From NCBI RefSeq assembly GCF_016583575.1, contig NZ_NRRG01000029.1:1-64000 (forward strand): 64,000 bases of DNA. Reading direction: 5' to 3'. This document shows positions 47,688 through 58,142 of the stretch, one piece after another. The stretch's first letter is position 1. Each line of letters starts with the position of its first letter. Below the pieces are notes generated by a model that did no database searches, was not told the DNA's origin, and saw only the letters and a program-made list of their open reading frames with translations. This stretch comes from Thiocystis violacea (GTDB lineage Bacteria; Pseudomonadota; Gammaproteobacteria; Chromatiales; Chromatiaceae). Both the position numbers and the translations under genes were made by a program.

Positions 47688-49694
47688 ATGGAAAACCTCT
47701 ACCTGACCATTGTGCTCGCGCCGCTGATCGGCGCCATCGTCGCCGGTTTCCTCGGCGGGCGGATCGGTCGTCGCGGTGCGCATTCGGTGACCATCGCCGG
47801 CGTGGGCCTCTCGGCCCTCCTCTCGCTGTGGGTGCTGACGGCCTTCATCTGGGGCGATCTGCCGGTCTTCAACGAGACGATTTATAACTGGATGGTCTCG
47901 GACGGGATCAGCTTCGAGGTCGGTTTCCTGGTCGACAAGCTGACCGCTGTCATGATGGCGACCGTGACCTTTGTCTCCCTGATGGTGCATATCTACACCA
48001 TCGGTTACATGGCGGGCGACGAGCACAACTGGCCGCACGGGGCGCTTTCGGGCAAGAACAGCTATCAGCGCTTCTTCAGCTATATCTCGCTCTTCACCTT
48101 CTCCATGCTGATGCTGGTCATGTCGAACAACTTCATGCAGTTGTTCTTCGGCTGGGAGGCGGTCGGCCTGGTGTCCTATCTGCTGATCGGTTTCTGGTCG
48201 ACCCGCGAGAGTGCCATCTTCGCCAATCTCAAGGCGTTTCTGGTCAACCGGGTGGGCGACTTCGGCTTCATCCTGGGTATCGCCGCGATCGCCATGTACT
48301 TCGGATCCATGGACTATGCCGAGGTGTTCGCGATGGCGCCCGAGCATGCCGAGATCCAGGTGGCTCTCTTCGGCGGGGTCTCGCTCATGACGCTCATCTG
48401 CGTGCTGCTCTTTATCGGCGCCATGGGCAAGTCGGCGCAGGTTCCGCTGCATGTCTGGCTGCCCGATTCGATGGAAGGCCCGACCCCGATCTCGGCCCTG
48501 ATCCATGCCGCGACCATGGTCACCGCCGGTGTCTTCATGGTGGCGCGCATGTCGCCGCTCTACGAACTCTCCGAGGCGGCGCTGAGCTTCGTGCTCATCA
48601 TCGGCGCGACCACCGCCTTCTTCATGGGTCTCATCGGTCTGGTGCAGAACGACATCAAGCGGGTGGTGGCCTATTCGACCCTCTCGCAACTCGGCTACAT
48701 GGTGACGGCGCTGGGGGCCTCGGCCTACGCGGCGGGCATCTTCCATCTCATGACCCATGCCTTCTTCAAGGCGCTGCTGTTCCTGGCGGCGGGCTCGGTC
48801 ATCATCGCCATGCACCATAAGCAGGACATCAGCCACATGGGAGGACTGCGCAAGTACATGCCCATCACCTGGATCACGGCGCTGCTGGGGTCGCTGGCCC
48901 TGATCGGCTTTCCCGGCTTCTCGGGCTTCTTTTCCAAGGACGCCATCATCGAGGCGGTCGGTCATTCCAGCCTCTTCGGCTCGGGTTATGCCACGGTTCT
49001 GCTCACGATCGGCGTCTTCGTCACGGCCCTCTACAGCTTCCGCATGTACTTCCTGGTGTTCCATGGCAAGGAGCGGATGGACGAGCACACCAAGCATCAT
49101 CTGCACGAAACGCCCTGGGTGGTGACGGTCCCGCTGATTCTGCTGGCGATCCCCTCGGTCTTCATCGGTTGGTACGCGATCGAGCCCATGCTGATCAGCG
49201 ACTGGTTCGCCTCCGGCGACTGGAATCCCATCATGGTGGCTCCGGAACACGACACCCTTCTGCCCCTGCGCGAGCACTGGCACGGTCAGGTCGCCTTCAT
49301 CCAGCACGGCATGACCGCCTGGCCTTTCTATCTGGCCATGTCCGGTCTGGGCCTGGCGGCCTTCGTCTGGTGGCTGGTCTTCGCCCGCAATCCTCGCATC
49401 GACGAGCAGTTGCAGGCGCTGGGCGGCCCGGTCACGCGCCTGCTCCAGGACAAATACGGCTTCGATGACTTCAATCAACGGGTCTTCGCCGGAGGTGGCC
49501 GCGACCTTGGGCGCGCGCTCTGGATGAATGGCGACCGCGCCCTGATCGACGGGGCCATCGTCAATGGATCCGCGCGCACGGTCGCCCGTATGGCCCAGCG
49601 GGTCCGACATCTGCAGACCGGCTATCTCTACCATTACGCTATCGCGATGATCGTCGGGCTGGTCGGCCTGCTGACGCTCTTCGTGACGCTCTGA
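47688..49694 (+). CDS. nuoL: NADH-quinone oxidoreductase subunit L
   Basis: 668 residues. Antiporter-like proton channel with the long lateral C-terminal helix. Typical blocks: FFGWEAVGLVSYLLIGFW with the key Glu, HVWLPDSMEGPTPISALIHA, and DIKRVVAYSTLSQLGYM with the channel Lys. The most distal pump of complex I. Confidence 0.97.
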   Translation: MENLYLTIVLAPLIGAIVAGFLGGRIGRRGAHSVTIAGVGLSALLSLWVLTAFIWGDLPVFNETIYNWMVSDGISFEVGFLVDKLTAVMMATVTFVSLMVHIYTIGYMAGDEHNWPHGALSGKNSYQRFFSYISLFTFSMLMLVMSNNFMQLFFGWEAVGLVSYLLIGFWSTRESAIFANLKAFLVNRVGDFGFILGIAAIAMYFGSMDYAEVFAMAPEHAEIQVALFGGVSLMTLICVLLFIGAMGKSAQVPLHVWLPDSMEGPTPISALIHAATMVTAGVFMVARMSPLYELSEAALSFVLIIGATTAFFMGLIGLVQNDIKRVVAYSTLSQLGYMVTALGASAYAAGIFHLMTHAFFKALLFLAAGSVIIAMHHKQDISHMGGLRKYMPITWITALLGSLALIGFPGFSGFFSKDAIIEAVGHSSLFGSGYATVLLTIGVFVTALYSFRMYFLVFHGKERMDEHTKHHLHETPWVVTVPLILLAIPSVFIGWYAIEPMLISDWFASGDWNPIMVAPEHDTLLPLREHWHGQVAFIQHGMTAWPFYLAMSGLGLAAFVWWLVFARNPRIDEQLQALGGPVTRLLQDKYGFDDFNQRVFAGGGRDLGRALWMNGDRALIDGAIVNGSARTVARMAQRVRHLQTGYLYHYAIAMIVGLVGLLTLFVTL

Positions 49695-49717
49695 CGCCGA
49701 AAGGGAGACGACCCAGC

Positions 49718-51289
49718 ATGAACGAGTTCCCCCTGCTGACGCTGACCATCTGGCTGCCGATCATCGGTGGTCTGGTGGTTCTGGCGAGTGGCGATCAGGA
49801 GAAAAGCCTGGCCAAGTGGACGGCGCTGGCCTTCGCGATTCTGACCTTCCTGGTCAGTCTCGGACTTTGGATCGGCTTCGATTCGAGCACCGCCGAGATG
49901 CAGTTCGTCGAACGCTCGGCCTGGATCCCGACCTTCAACGTCGAATATTTCCTCGGCGTCGACGGCATCTCCATGCCGCTCATCGTGCTGACGACCTTCA
50001 TCACCATCTTCGTCGTCATCGCCGGCTGGGAGGTCATCACCTACAAGCCGAGCCAGTACCTGGCCGCTTTCCTCATCATGGAAGGCGTCATGGTCGGCGT
50101 CTTCTCGGCCCTGGACGCCATTCTCTTCTACGTCTTCTGGGAGGCGATGCTGATCCCGATGTTCCTCATCATCGGGGTCTGGGGCGGACCGAACCGGGTC
50201 TACGCGACCATCAAATTCTTTCTCTATACCTTCTTCGGCTCGGTGTTCATGCTGGTCGCGCTGATATACATGTATTTCCAGTCCGGCAGTTTCAGCATCC
50301 TGGATTTCCACTCGCTGCAACTGGGCATGACGGCGCAGACGCTGATCTTCATCGCCTTCCTGCTCGCCTTCGCGGTCAAGGTGCCGATGTTTCCGGTCCA
50401 TACCTGGCTGCCGGACGCCCATGTCGAGGCGCCCACGGGCGGTTCGGTGATCCTGGCGGCCATCATGCTGAAGATCGGTGGCTATGGCTTCCTGCGCTTC
50501 TCCATGCCGATCACGCCGGACGCTAGCGCCTCGCTGGCCTGGTTGATCATCGCCCTGTCCCTGATCGCCATCGTCTACATCGGCTTCGTGGCCCTGGTGC
50601 AGCAGGACATGAAGAAGCTCATCGCCTATTCCTCCATCGCCCACATGGGCTTCGTGACGCTCGGCTTCTTCATCGTCTTCACCATCGTTCTCAATCCGAA
50701 CCTGTCCTCCGGTGCGATCATGGGCATCGAGGGCGGCATGGTGCAGATGATCTCGCATGGCTTCATCTCGGGCGCGCTCTTCCTCTGCGTCGGGGTGCTC
50801 TACGACCGGATCCACTCGCGCGAGATCGCCGACTACGGCGGTGTCATCAACACCATGCCCTGGTTCGGCGCCTTCATGGTCTTTTTCGCCATGTCCAACG
50901 CGGGACTGCCGGGTACCTCCGGGTTCGTCGGTGAATTCATGGTCATCCTCGCGACCTTCCGCGCGGATTTCTGGTGGGCGGTGCTCGCCGCGACGACCCT
51001 GATCCTGGCCGCGGCCTTCACGCTCTGGATGGTCAAGCGGGTCGTCTTCGGCGAGGTCAAGAACGACAAGGTGGCGGCGCTGAGCGATCTGGATCTTCGC
51101 GAACGGATCAATCTGGGCGTACTGGCGGCGGCCGTGCTGGCGCTTGGTCTCTGGCCCGCGCCGCTCATGAACGTCATGCACGCGACGGTCGAGAACCTGG
51201 TCACCCAGGTCAGCGCCTGCAAGCTGCCCGCCGCCGAACGCGCGGAGTGCGAGCTGGCCCGGCCCGAGACGGTCGCCACGCTCAACTGA
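49718..51289 (+). CDS. nuoM: NADH-quinone oxidoreductase subunit M
   Basis: 523 residues. Second antiporter-like pump: FYVFWEAMLIPMFLIIGVWG with the functional Glu, KVPMFPVHTWLPDAHVEAPT, and QQDMKKLIAYSSIAHMGFV. Starts 23 bp after nuoL. Confidence 0.97.
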   Translation: MNEFPLLTLTIWLPIIGGLVVLASGDQEKSLAKWTALAFAILTFLVSLGLWIGFDSSTAEMQFVERSAWIPTFNVEYFLGVDGISMPLIVLTTFITIFVVIAGWEVITYKPSQYLAAFLIMEGVMVGVFSALDAILFYVFWEAMLIPMFLIIGVWGGPNRVYATIKFFLYTFFGSVFMLVALIYMYFQSGSFSILDFHSLQLGMTAQTLIFIAFLLAFAVKVPMFPVHTWLPDAHVEAPTGGSVILAAIMLKIGGYGFLRFSMPITPDASASLAWLIIALSLIAIVYIGFVALVQQDMKKLIAYSSIAHMGFVTLGFFIVFTIVLNPNLSSGAIMGIEGGMVQMISHGFISGALFLCVGVLYDRIHSREIADYGGVINTMPWFGAFMVFFAMSNAGLPGTSGFVGEFMVILATFRADFWWAVLAATTLILAAAFTLWMVKRVVFGEVKNDKVAALSDLDLRERINLGVLAAAVLALGLWPAPLMNVMHATVENLVTQVSACKLPAAERAECELARPETVATLN

Positions 51290-51314
51290 CGCCTATTCTG
51301 ACCGGGACATTTTC

Positions 51315-52754
51315 ATGCCATTCGACGCCGCCCAACTGTTGCCCATCCTGCCGGAGATCACCATCCTCGTGACCGCGAGCCTGGTGCTGCTGGTCGATCT
51401 CTATCTCGACGACCAGCAAAAGGATCTCAATCACAGCCTGACCCTCGTCGGCATTCTGATCGCGATCGCCCTCACCGGGGCGGTCGGCGGCGGCGAGGCG
51501 CGGGTCTTCTTCGACGGCAATCTGGTCCGCGACGCGCTCAGTGATCTGCTGAAGGGCTCGATCCTGGTGGTCAGCCTGCTGGCCTTCGTCTATGCGCGCC
51601 CCTGGCTTCGGGATCGCGGGATGCTGGTCGGTGAGTTCTATGTGCTGGGACTCTTCGCGGTGCTCGGGATGTTGATCATGGTTTCGGCCAACAGCTTCCT
51701 GACGCTCTATCTGGGGCTCGAGCTCCAGGCGCTGACGCTGTACGCCTTGGTCGCCTTCGACCGCGACTCGCGCAAGGGCGCCGAGGCCGGTATGAAGTAT
51801 TTCGTCCTGGGCGCGCTGGGTTCCGGGATGCTGCTGTACGGCATTTCCATGATCTATGGGGCCACCGGTTCCATCGAGTTCGGGCCGGTCGCGGCGGCCG
51901 TGGCCGAGCAGGAAATCTCGAACAAGGTGCTGGTGTTCGGCATCGTCTTCCTGGTGATCGGCATTGGCTTCAAGTTCGGCGCCGTGCCCTTCCACATGTG
52001 GGTACCGGACATCTACGAAGGCGCGCCCACGCCAGCGGTTCTGATCCTCGGCAGCGCGCCCAAGATCGCGGCCTTCGCCCTGGCGATCCGGATGCTGGTC
52101 GACGGTCTCGAAAGCCTGCACACGGACTGGCAGGGCATGCTGGTGATCCTGGCCGTGCTGTCCATGGGTCTCGGCAACCTGGTTGCCATCGCCCAGTCCA
52201 ACATCAAGCGGATGTTGGCCTATTCCACCATCTCGCATGTCGGTTTCATCTTCCTCGGGTTGCTTTCGGGCTCGCAGCAGGGCTACGCCTCGGCGATGTT
52301 CTATACCATCGTCTACGCGGTCATGTCCGCCGGCGCCTTCGGTATTCTCCTGATCCTCGGTCGCAAGGGCTTCGACGCCGAGCGGCTGGAGGATCTCAAG
52401 GGACTCAACGACCGCGATTCCTGGTACGCGGCCATGATGGCGCTCATCATGTTCTCCATGGCCGGTGTTCCTCCCACGGTCGGCTTCATGGCCAAGCTGC
52501 TGGTTCTGGAGTCGGTGATCCGCATCGACATGGTCTGGCTGGCCCTGGTGGCCGTGTTCTTCTCCATCATCGGCGCCTTCTATTATCTTCGGGTGGTCAA
52601 ATTCATCTACTTCGACAAACCCGCCGAGGATGCTCCGGCCCTGCTCACGACCGGCGGCGTGCGGTTCGCCATGTCGGTCAATGGCCTCGCGCTGCTGGTG
52701 CTTGGCCTCTTTCCGGCGGCACTGCTGTCGCTGTGCCAGGCGGCTTTCGCTTGA
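51315..52754 (+). CDS. nuoN: NADH-quinone oxidoreductase subunit N
   Basis: 479 residues. Third antiporter-like subunit: LTLYLGLELQALTLYALVAF, FGAVPFHMWVPDIYEGAPTP, SNIKRMLAYSTISHVGFIF. It closes the nuo operon, completing all 14 separate subunits. A 236-bp gap to dapA follows, without a clear terminator. Confidence 0.97.
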   Translation: MPFDAAQLLPILPEITILVTASLVLLVDLYLDDQQKDLNHSLTLVGILIAIALTGAVGGGEARVFFDGNLVRDALSDLLKGSILVVSLLAFVYARPWLRDRGMLVGEFYVLGLFAVLGMLIMVSANSFLTLYLGLELQALTLYALVAFDRDSRKGAEAGMKYFVLGALGSGMLLYGISMIYGATGSIEFGPVAAAVAEQEISNKVLVFGIVFLVIGIGFKFGAVPFHMWVPDIYEGAPTPAVLILGSAPKIAAFALAIRMLVDGLESLHTDWQGMLVILAVLSMGLGNLVAIAQSNIKRMLAYSTISHVGFIFLGLLSGSQQGYASAMFYTIVYAVMSAGAFGILLILGRKGFDAERLEDLKGLNDRDSWYAAMMALIMFSMAGVPPTVGFMAKLLVLESVIRIDMVWLALVAVFFSIIGAFYYLRVVKFIYFDKPAEDAPALLTTGGVRFAMSVNGLALLVLGLFPAALLSLCQAAFA

Positions 52755-52990
52755 GGCGGGCCTAGCCGCCGGCTCCCGCCCCGCGTCGGCTTAACTCGAT
52801 CCGACGCGCGCGGCGGTGGACGTGGTCGGGGTTCCTTTTCCTCTCGTCCGGTCGTTTCCGGACGGGCTTCATGTTTCCATCCCATCCGACGGCTTGGGTC
52901 TGGCGGCCGTCCATCGGTTGTAAGCGCATGGTCGCGCAAGCTACCATGCGAGTCTTGATTTCATGGCTTTGAGTAGAGTGGGGTTGGAGC

Positions 52991-53866
52991 ATGTTTCGCG
53001 GCAGCATCGTTGCGCTCATTACGCCCATGCACGCCGACGGCGAGATCGATGACGCGAGTCTGCAACGCCTCGTCGATTTTCACGTCGCGGAAGGCACGAC
53101 GGCTATCGTTTCGGTCGGCACGACCGGAGAGTCGGCGACCCTCGACGAGGACGAGCATTGTGACGTCATCCGTCGCACGGTGGAGTTTGCCGCCGGGCGC
53201 ATCCCGGTGATCGCCGGAACGGGCGCGAACTCGACCCGCGAGGCCATCAGCCTTACGCGTCGCGCGCGCGAGGCCGGAGCCGTGGCTGCCCTGCTGGTGA
53301 CGCCCTATTACAACAAGCCGACTCAGGAAGGGCTCTATCTGCATTACAAGGCCGTGGCGGAGGCCGTCGACATCCCCCAGATTCTCTACAACGTACCCAG
53401 TCGTACCGCCTGCGACATGCTGCCCGAGACCGTCGCTCGGCTGGCCGGGATCGATAACATCATCGGCCTCAAGGAGGCGACCGGCGATCTGTCCCGCGTC
53501 ACCCGTCTGCGCGCGGATTGCGGTCCGGGCTTCGCGCTCTACAGCGGTGACGACGCCACGGCCCGCGAATTCATGCGGCTCGGCGGTGATGGCGTCATCT
53601 CCGTCACCTCCAATCTGGCGCCGCGTTCGATGCAAGCCATGTGCGAAGCCGCGCTCGCGGGTGATCGCGAGCGCGCGGAGTCGATCGACGCGACGCTCGA
53701 AGGGCTCCACCGCGACCTCTTCGTGCAATCCAATCCTATCCCGGTCAAATGGGGCGTCGCCGAATTGGGGCTATGCTCGCGCGGCATTCGCCTGCCCCTC
53801 ACCTGGCTGACCCAGGAACATCAGGCGTGCGTGCGCCAGGCGATGAGCCAGGCCGGCCTGCTTTAA
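52991..53866 (+). CDS. dapA: 4-hydroxy-tetrahydrodipicolinate synthase
   Basis: 291 residues. Condenses pyruvate and aspartate semialdehyde in lysine and diaminopimelate synthesis. Visible: [16 protein letters not shown] (substrate loop), [31 protein letters not shown] with the catalytic Tyr, and the Schiff-base Lys in [10 protein letters not shown]. It precedes bamC by 27 bp, a common gammaproteobacterial arrangement. Confidence 0.98.
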   Translation: MFRGSIVALITPMHADGEIDDASLQRLVDFHVAEGTTAIVSVGTTGESATLDEDEHCDVIRRTVEFAAGRIPVIAGTGANSTREAISLTRRAREAGAVAALLVTPYYNKPTQEGLYLHYKAVAEAVDIPQILYNVPSRTACDMLPETVARLAGIDNIIGLKEATGDLSRVTRLRADCGPGFALYSGDDATAREFMRLGGDGVISVTSNLAPRSMQAMCEAALAGDRERAESIDATLEGLHRDLFVQSNPIPVKWGVAELGLCSRGIRLPLTWLTQEHQACVRQAMSQAGLL

Positions 53867-53893
53867 GGCATCCGGCGCCAGGAGGCTACCAGG

Positions 53894-55114
53894 ATGACTA
53901 CTTCCACCCAGAGGTTCTTGATTTTGAGACCAGGTTTCAAGCTTGTCTTGGCGCTCGCCGTCATCATGCTGTCCTCGACCTTGATGGGCTGTGGCTCCAC
54001 TAAGCTCAAGGAGACGCTTCCAGATCAGCGACTTGTCTACAAAAAGCAGCGCGAGGCGGGCGAGAACCTCGAAATCCCACCGGATTTGGCCGGCGGTACC
54101 TTCGACGACGCCCTCGATATCCCCGATGGGGGAGACCGGTCAGCGACCTTTTCGGAATATTCGGGTGGGCGTGAACAGCGTCAGCGGATCGCCAGCCAGG
54201 GAGATGTGCTCCCGACGGTCCAAAACGTGGAACTCAAACGGCGTGGCGACGAGCGCTGGCTAGAGGTTCAGGCCTCTCCCCAGGCGGTTTGGCCCAGGCT
54301 GGTCGCGTTCTGGCGTGAGCAGGGCATCATGCTCGTCGACCAGAATCCGACGGTTGGTCTGATGCGGACTGACTGGCTGGACAACCGCGCGGAGATCCGC
54401 AAGGATTTCGTGACCCGGATGGTGAGCAAGGTCGCCGAGGGCGTCTATTCGACCTCGACCAGGGATCAGTACAGCCTGCGTATCGAGGATGGTCTGAAAA
54501 CCGGCACGACCGATATCCGCATGACCCATCGCGGGATGTCCGAGCGACTGGTCACCGACGGTATCGGCGACGGCAGTCGCACCATTTGGGAGCCGAGCGG
54601 AACCGATACCGAGAAGGAGGCCGAGATGCTGCGGCGTCTCATGGTGTATCTGGGAGCCTCCTCTCAGCGCAGTATCGCCGGCGTGGCCGATACAGGGGCT
54701 GGCACGGCATCCTCGGCTCCGAGGGCGCGTCTGGTCACCGAGGGTGGTGTAGAGTCCATTCTGATCCCCGAGGAATTCCGCGCGGCCTGGCGATTGACCG
54801 GAACGGCGCTGGATCGCGCGGGATTCGCCGTTGAGGATCGCGATCAGACCCAAGGTGTCTACTACGTCCGCTATGCCGGCCGCGGTGGTCCGGGTTCCGA
54901 TGGTGGACCGCCAGGGGACGACAATAAGCCGGGGCTGATGTCGCGCATGGCCTTCTGGCGCAAGGACGACGTCGACAAGGTCAAGCAGTATCGGATCAAG
55001 GTGTCGGGCGGCGCGACGGAATCGCGCGTCATCGTGCTCGACGCCGATGGCCGCCTGGATCAGACCCCGAACGCGCAACGCATTCTGGGACTGATGCGCG
55101 AGCACATGCGTTAA
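53894..55114 (+). CDS. bamC: Outer-membrane assembly lipoprotein BamC
   Basis: 406 residues. Signal peptide with lipobox LMGC (mature from Cys about 34), an unstructured N-terminal segment that in E. coli binds BamD (KLKETLPDQRLVYKKQREAG then LEIPPDLAGG), and two helix-grip domains. Part of the BAM complex that inserts beta-barrels. The dapA-bamC order matches E. coli. Its stop overlaps that of lutC by 4 bp on the opposite strand. Confidence 0.92.
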   Translation: MTTSTQRFLILRPGFKLVLALAVIMLSSTLMGCGSTKLKETLPDQRLVYKKQREAGENLEIPPDLAGGTFDDALDIPDGGDRSATFSEYSGGREQRQRIASQGDVLPTVQNVELKRRGDERWLEVQASPQAVWPRLVAFWREQGIMLVDQNPTVGLMRTDWLDNRAEIRKDFVTRMVSKVAEGVYSTSTRDQYSLRIEDGLKTGTTDIRMTHRGMSERLVTDGIGDGSRTIWEPSGTDTEKEAEMLRRLMVYLGASSQRSIAGVADTGAGTASSAPRARLVTEGGVESILIPEEFRAAWRLTGTALDRAGFAVEDRDQTQGVYYVRYAGRGGPGSDGGPPGDDNKPGLMSRMAFWRKDDVDKVKQYRIKVSGGATESRVIVLDADGRLDQTPNAQRILGLMREHMR

Positions 55115-55806
55115 TCGATGGCCTCCGGCTGGCCGGCGAACCGATCGCCGGTCGGTCGATCCTCTCCCCGTATCAATACGATCAGCTTCTCTGGACCATG
55201 AACCCCATAGGCCAGGGTTTGCTCGATATCGGCCGACTTGGAGGGGCCGGAGATCAGGAGCGCGTTGGTCGGCATGGATTCGCTCCAGCGCTGTTCGCTC
55301 ATCATCGCGTGCAACGTCGGGACGATCCGATCCGCCTCGATCAGTACGACATGCACCGGCGGAACCAGGGATAGGAGACGCGGTTCGGCCCGGCTCGGCC
55401 AGAGCACCAGCGATCCGGTCTCGGCGATTCCGCCGAGGCAACTGGTGAAGCCGGCGTCGGTGTTGGTGAAGAGCGCCTCCCGGCAGGCTTCGATGGGTTG
55501 ATCGTGCGCGATCAACTCGGGACCATCGGTTGGCCAGCCCGCCCGCAATTCCTCTCCCAGCGGTCCGTCCGGTCCATAGCGGAGATTCTTGACCTTCGAC
55601 TCTCGCAGCCGGGTCGCGAGCATCCGAGGCCAGTCGTCGTCGACCCGATGGACCTGGGCGCGCACCGACTCCAATCCGATTCGGAACCGCTCGACGGTCT
55701 CCCGCCGACTCCAGGAAAACCGCCGGACGGGCACTGATGGCTCGGGCCGGCTGTCGACTCGAGCCGCCCGCAGCCGGGCGAGGATGGAATCGCGTGCATC
55801 AGTCAT
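55111..55806 (-). CDS. lutC: Lactate utilization protein LutC (LUD domain)
   Basis: 231 residues. LUD-domain protein (ITNTDAGFTSCLGGIAETGS-like stretch: FTNTDAGFTSCLGGIAETGS, LSLVPPVHVVLIEADRIV, NALLISGPSKSADIEQTLAY, VHGPEKLIVLI). The frame runs on upstream to 56214 inside lutB; ATG 55806 gives the family size and an 8-bp overlap with lutB. Last gene of a lutABC operon that oxidises L-lactate to pyruvate. Confidence 0.9.
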   Translation of the reverse strand: MTDARDSILARLRAARVDSRPEPSVPVRRFSWSRRETVERFRIGLESVRAQVHRVDDDWPRMLATRLRESKVKNLRYGPDGPLGEELRAGWPTDGPELIAHDQPIEACREALFTNTDAGFTSCLGGIAETGSLVLWPSRAEPRLLSLVPPVHVVLIEADRIVPTLHAMMSEQRWSESMPTNALLISGPSKSADIEQTLAYGVHGPEKLIVLIRGEDRPTGDRFAGQPEAID

Positions 55807-57196
55807 CTCGGAAACCCTCTCGCTGGGCCAATACGTGGAGCGATCTGGCGGCGATCCGAGGCGCGGCGCGCGTGCGGGTCCAGGGACCAAGCCGGATCCG
55901 TGCCAGGATCCGCAAGCGCGTGACGAATCCGCTGATCCGACGGTAAGACGCGGGGCTCGCGTGGATGAGCGACCAGAGCCGCCAGAGGAAGCGCTCGCGG
56001 CCCGAGCGCCGCCCGTGACGGAGTGCCCGGCCTTGCGCCTGCTCGAACCGCAAGCGGTTGAGCAGGTCTGGGATGGGGATGCGCACCGGACAGACCTCTC
56101 CGCAGGCTCCGCAGAGCGTCGAGGCCTGGGCCAACTCGCCCTGGCGTTCGAGCCCCTGGAGTTGCGGTTCGAGAATGGCTCCAATGGGGCCTGGATAGAC
56201 GGTCCCGTAACCATGTCCGCCGATGCGGTGATAAACGGGGCAGTGATTCATGCAGGCGCCGCAGCGGATGCAGCGCAAGGTCGCCCGCAGCTCGGGGTCG
56301 GCATGGATGCGCGAGCGCCCGTTGTCGAGCAGGATCAGATGAACCTCGTGGGGGCCGTCCAGCTCGTTCGGCTTGCGCGGTCCACTGATGAGGTTGACAT
56401 AGGTCGTGATGGGCTGGCCGGTAGCGCTCCTGGTCAATAGGGTCAGCAGCGGGGCCAGATCCTCCAGCCGGGCGATGACCTTCTCGATCCCGGTGATGGC
56501 GATGTGCACGTCCGGGGCCGTGGTGCTCAGGCGGCCGTTGCCCTCGTTCTCGACCAGGCAGAGCGTTCCGGTCTCGGCCACCGCGAAATTGACCCCGGAC
56601 AACCCGATCCGGGTGGCGCGAAAGCGCTCGCGCATCATCCGACGCGCCAGCGCGGTCAAATGCTCGATGTCCTCGCCGTAAGGCTCCTCGGGAAAATGGC
56701 GCGCGAACAACTCGGCGACCTCGCGGCGGTCCTTGTGCACGGCAGGCGCGACGATATGGGAGGGGTGCTCCCTGGCGAGCTGGATGATGAGTTCGCCAAG
56801 GTCGGTCTCGATCGGCTCGATGTCGTGCCCGGCGAGAAAGGCGTTCAGACCGATCTCCTCCGACACCATCGATTTTCCCTTCAGGACGGCATGGCCGCCA
56901 TGTCGGCGAATGATGTCCAGGATCAGACGGTTTGCCTCGGCCGCGTCCTCGGCCCAGTGAACGTGCATGCCGTTGGTGGCGCAGCGTCGCTCCAGACGTT
57001 CCAGCAGTTCCGGCAGGTTGGCGAGTGCCTGATCGCGGATCGCCTGGCCCTGATCGCGCAGCCGCTCCAACTCGTCGAGATCGGGGAAGGCCGCGCGGCG
57101 TTTGAGGATCAGCCCATCCATCGCGCGACGGATGTTGCCGCGCGCCCTCTGGCTGGCCAGCGAACGCTCGGCGCGAAGACGGAATTCACTTCTCAT
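55799..57196 (-). CDS. lutB: Iron-sulfur protein LutB
   Basis: 465 residues. LUD domain in the N-terminal half (AVLKGKSMVSEEIGLNAFLA, SGVNFAVAETGTLCLVENEG), then two 4Fe-4S sets (CIRCGACMNHCPVYHRIGG and CGACGEVCPVRIPI). Central subunit of lactate oxidation; electrons probably pass to the quinone pool. Overlaps lutA by 11 bp and lutC by 8 bp. Confidence 0.93.
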   Translation of the reverse strand: MRSEFRLRAERSLASQRARGNIRRAMDGLILKRRAAFPDLDELERLRDQGQAIRDQALANLPELLERLERRCATNGMHVHWAEDAAEANRLILDIIRRHGGHAVLKGKSMVSEEIGLNAFLAGHDIEPIETDLGELIIQLAREHPSHIVAPAVHKDRREVAELFARHFPEEPYGEDIEHLTALARRMMRERFRATRIGLSGVNFAVAETGTLCLVENEGNGRLSTTAPDVHIAITGIEKVIARLEDLAPLLTLLTRSATGQPITTYVNLISGPRKPNELDGPHEVHLILLDNGRSRIHADPELRATLRCIRCGACMNHCPVYHRIGGHGYGTVYPGPIGAILEPQLQGLERQGELAQASTLCGACGEVCPVRIPIPDLLNRLRFEQAQGRALRHGRRSGRERFLWRLWSLIHASPASYRRISGFVTRLRILARIRLGPWTRTRAAPRIAARSLHVLAQREGFRDD

Positions 57197-57935
57197 GGGC
57201 GACCTCTGTCCTCTCCCAGAGAAACTCGGCGATGTGTTTCACTCGGTAGGCATAGCCCGCCTGTTTCGCCGTGCCGCCGATGTTCAGCAGACATCCCCAA
57301 TCCTGGCTGACGAGCAGCGGCACCTCGGTGGCCGCGACGGCGGCGGCCTTGTCGCCGGCCATGGCGGAGGAGATTTCGGGTTCCTTGATCGCGAAGGTTC
57401 CACCAAATCCGCAACACTCGTGGGCGTGGTCCGGTTCGACCAGCGAGACGTTGGCCAGGCGGCGGAGTAGGGCGGTGGCGGCATCGGCGACCAAGAGTTG
57501 CCGTCTCGCCGAGCAGGAATGATGAACCGCGACCCGGATCGGCGGCCCGAGGTCGTTCAGCTCGATCCGCAGGACTCGGTGGAGGAAATCGCAGAACTCG
57601 ACCACGCGACCGGCGACCTGCCCGGCGCGCGCCGCGTCCGGGGTACCCTCGAAAAGCCGGGGATAATGCGTCCGCATCATGCCGGCGCAGGAGGCGGACG
57701 GCACCAGGATGGGCTCGTCGCCCGCCAGGACATCCAGTTGCAGGCGCGCCACTCGTCGCGCCTCCTCACGGTAACCGGCGTTGTAGGCCGGCTGGCCGCA
57801 ACAGGTCTGCCCCTGGGGGAAGCGTACCCGGATCCCGGCGCGCTCGATCAGTCGCATCCCCGCGAGCCCGGCCTCCGGATTGGCCATATCGATCAGACAA
57901 GTCCCGAAGAAGAGAATGCTCTCTGGCTTGGTCAT
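57186..57935 (-). CDS. lutA: Fe-S oxidoreductase LutA
   Basis: 249 residues. Two CCG-domain motifs, TCCGQPAYNAGY and HECCGFGGTFAIK, as in LutA/YkgE and heterodisulfide-reductase-type proteins. First gene of the lutABC operon. No lactate permease gene or GntR/LutR-type regulator lies beside it in the window, so substrate entry and control are encoded elsewhere. Confidence 0.93.
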   Translation of the reverse strand: MTKPESILFFGTCLIDMANPEAGLAGMRLIERAGIRVRFPQGQTCCGQPAYNAGYREEARRVARLQLDVLAGDEPILVPSASCAGMMRTHYPRLFEGTPDAARAGQVAGRVVEFCDFLHRVLRIELNDLGPPIRVAVHHSCSARRQLLVADAATALLRRLANVSLVEPDHAHECCGFGGTFAIKEPEISSAMAGDKAAAVAATEVPLLVSQDWGCLLNIGGTAKQAGYAYRVKHIAEFLWERTEVAHEK

Positions 57936-58142
57936 GGAGATGGCCTGGTCTCGTCGAGCCTGCGTTGACAGGCAGCGATTTGACCGCGCTTCGGAGGTTG
58001 AGGCAAGCGCGATACGTTGACAATTTCCCTGTCGAAACGACGGTGCTCGGTGGTATTTTCCTACCTGAACGATTTGTTATTCCGCTCGGATCGGATTATT
58101 CGCTGTCTGTCCCACCACGGTCGATGCACACGGAGTTATGTC

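Noticed and set aside
47640-51181. Long minus-strand open frames (664 and 515 residues) under nuoL and nuoM
   Set aside because: Shadow frames of GC-rich membrane-protein genes; the products are His/Asp/Arg-rich without any domain.
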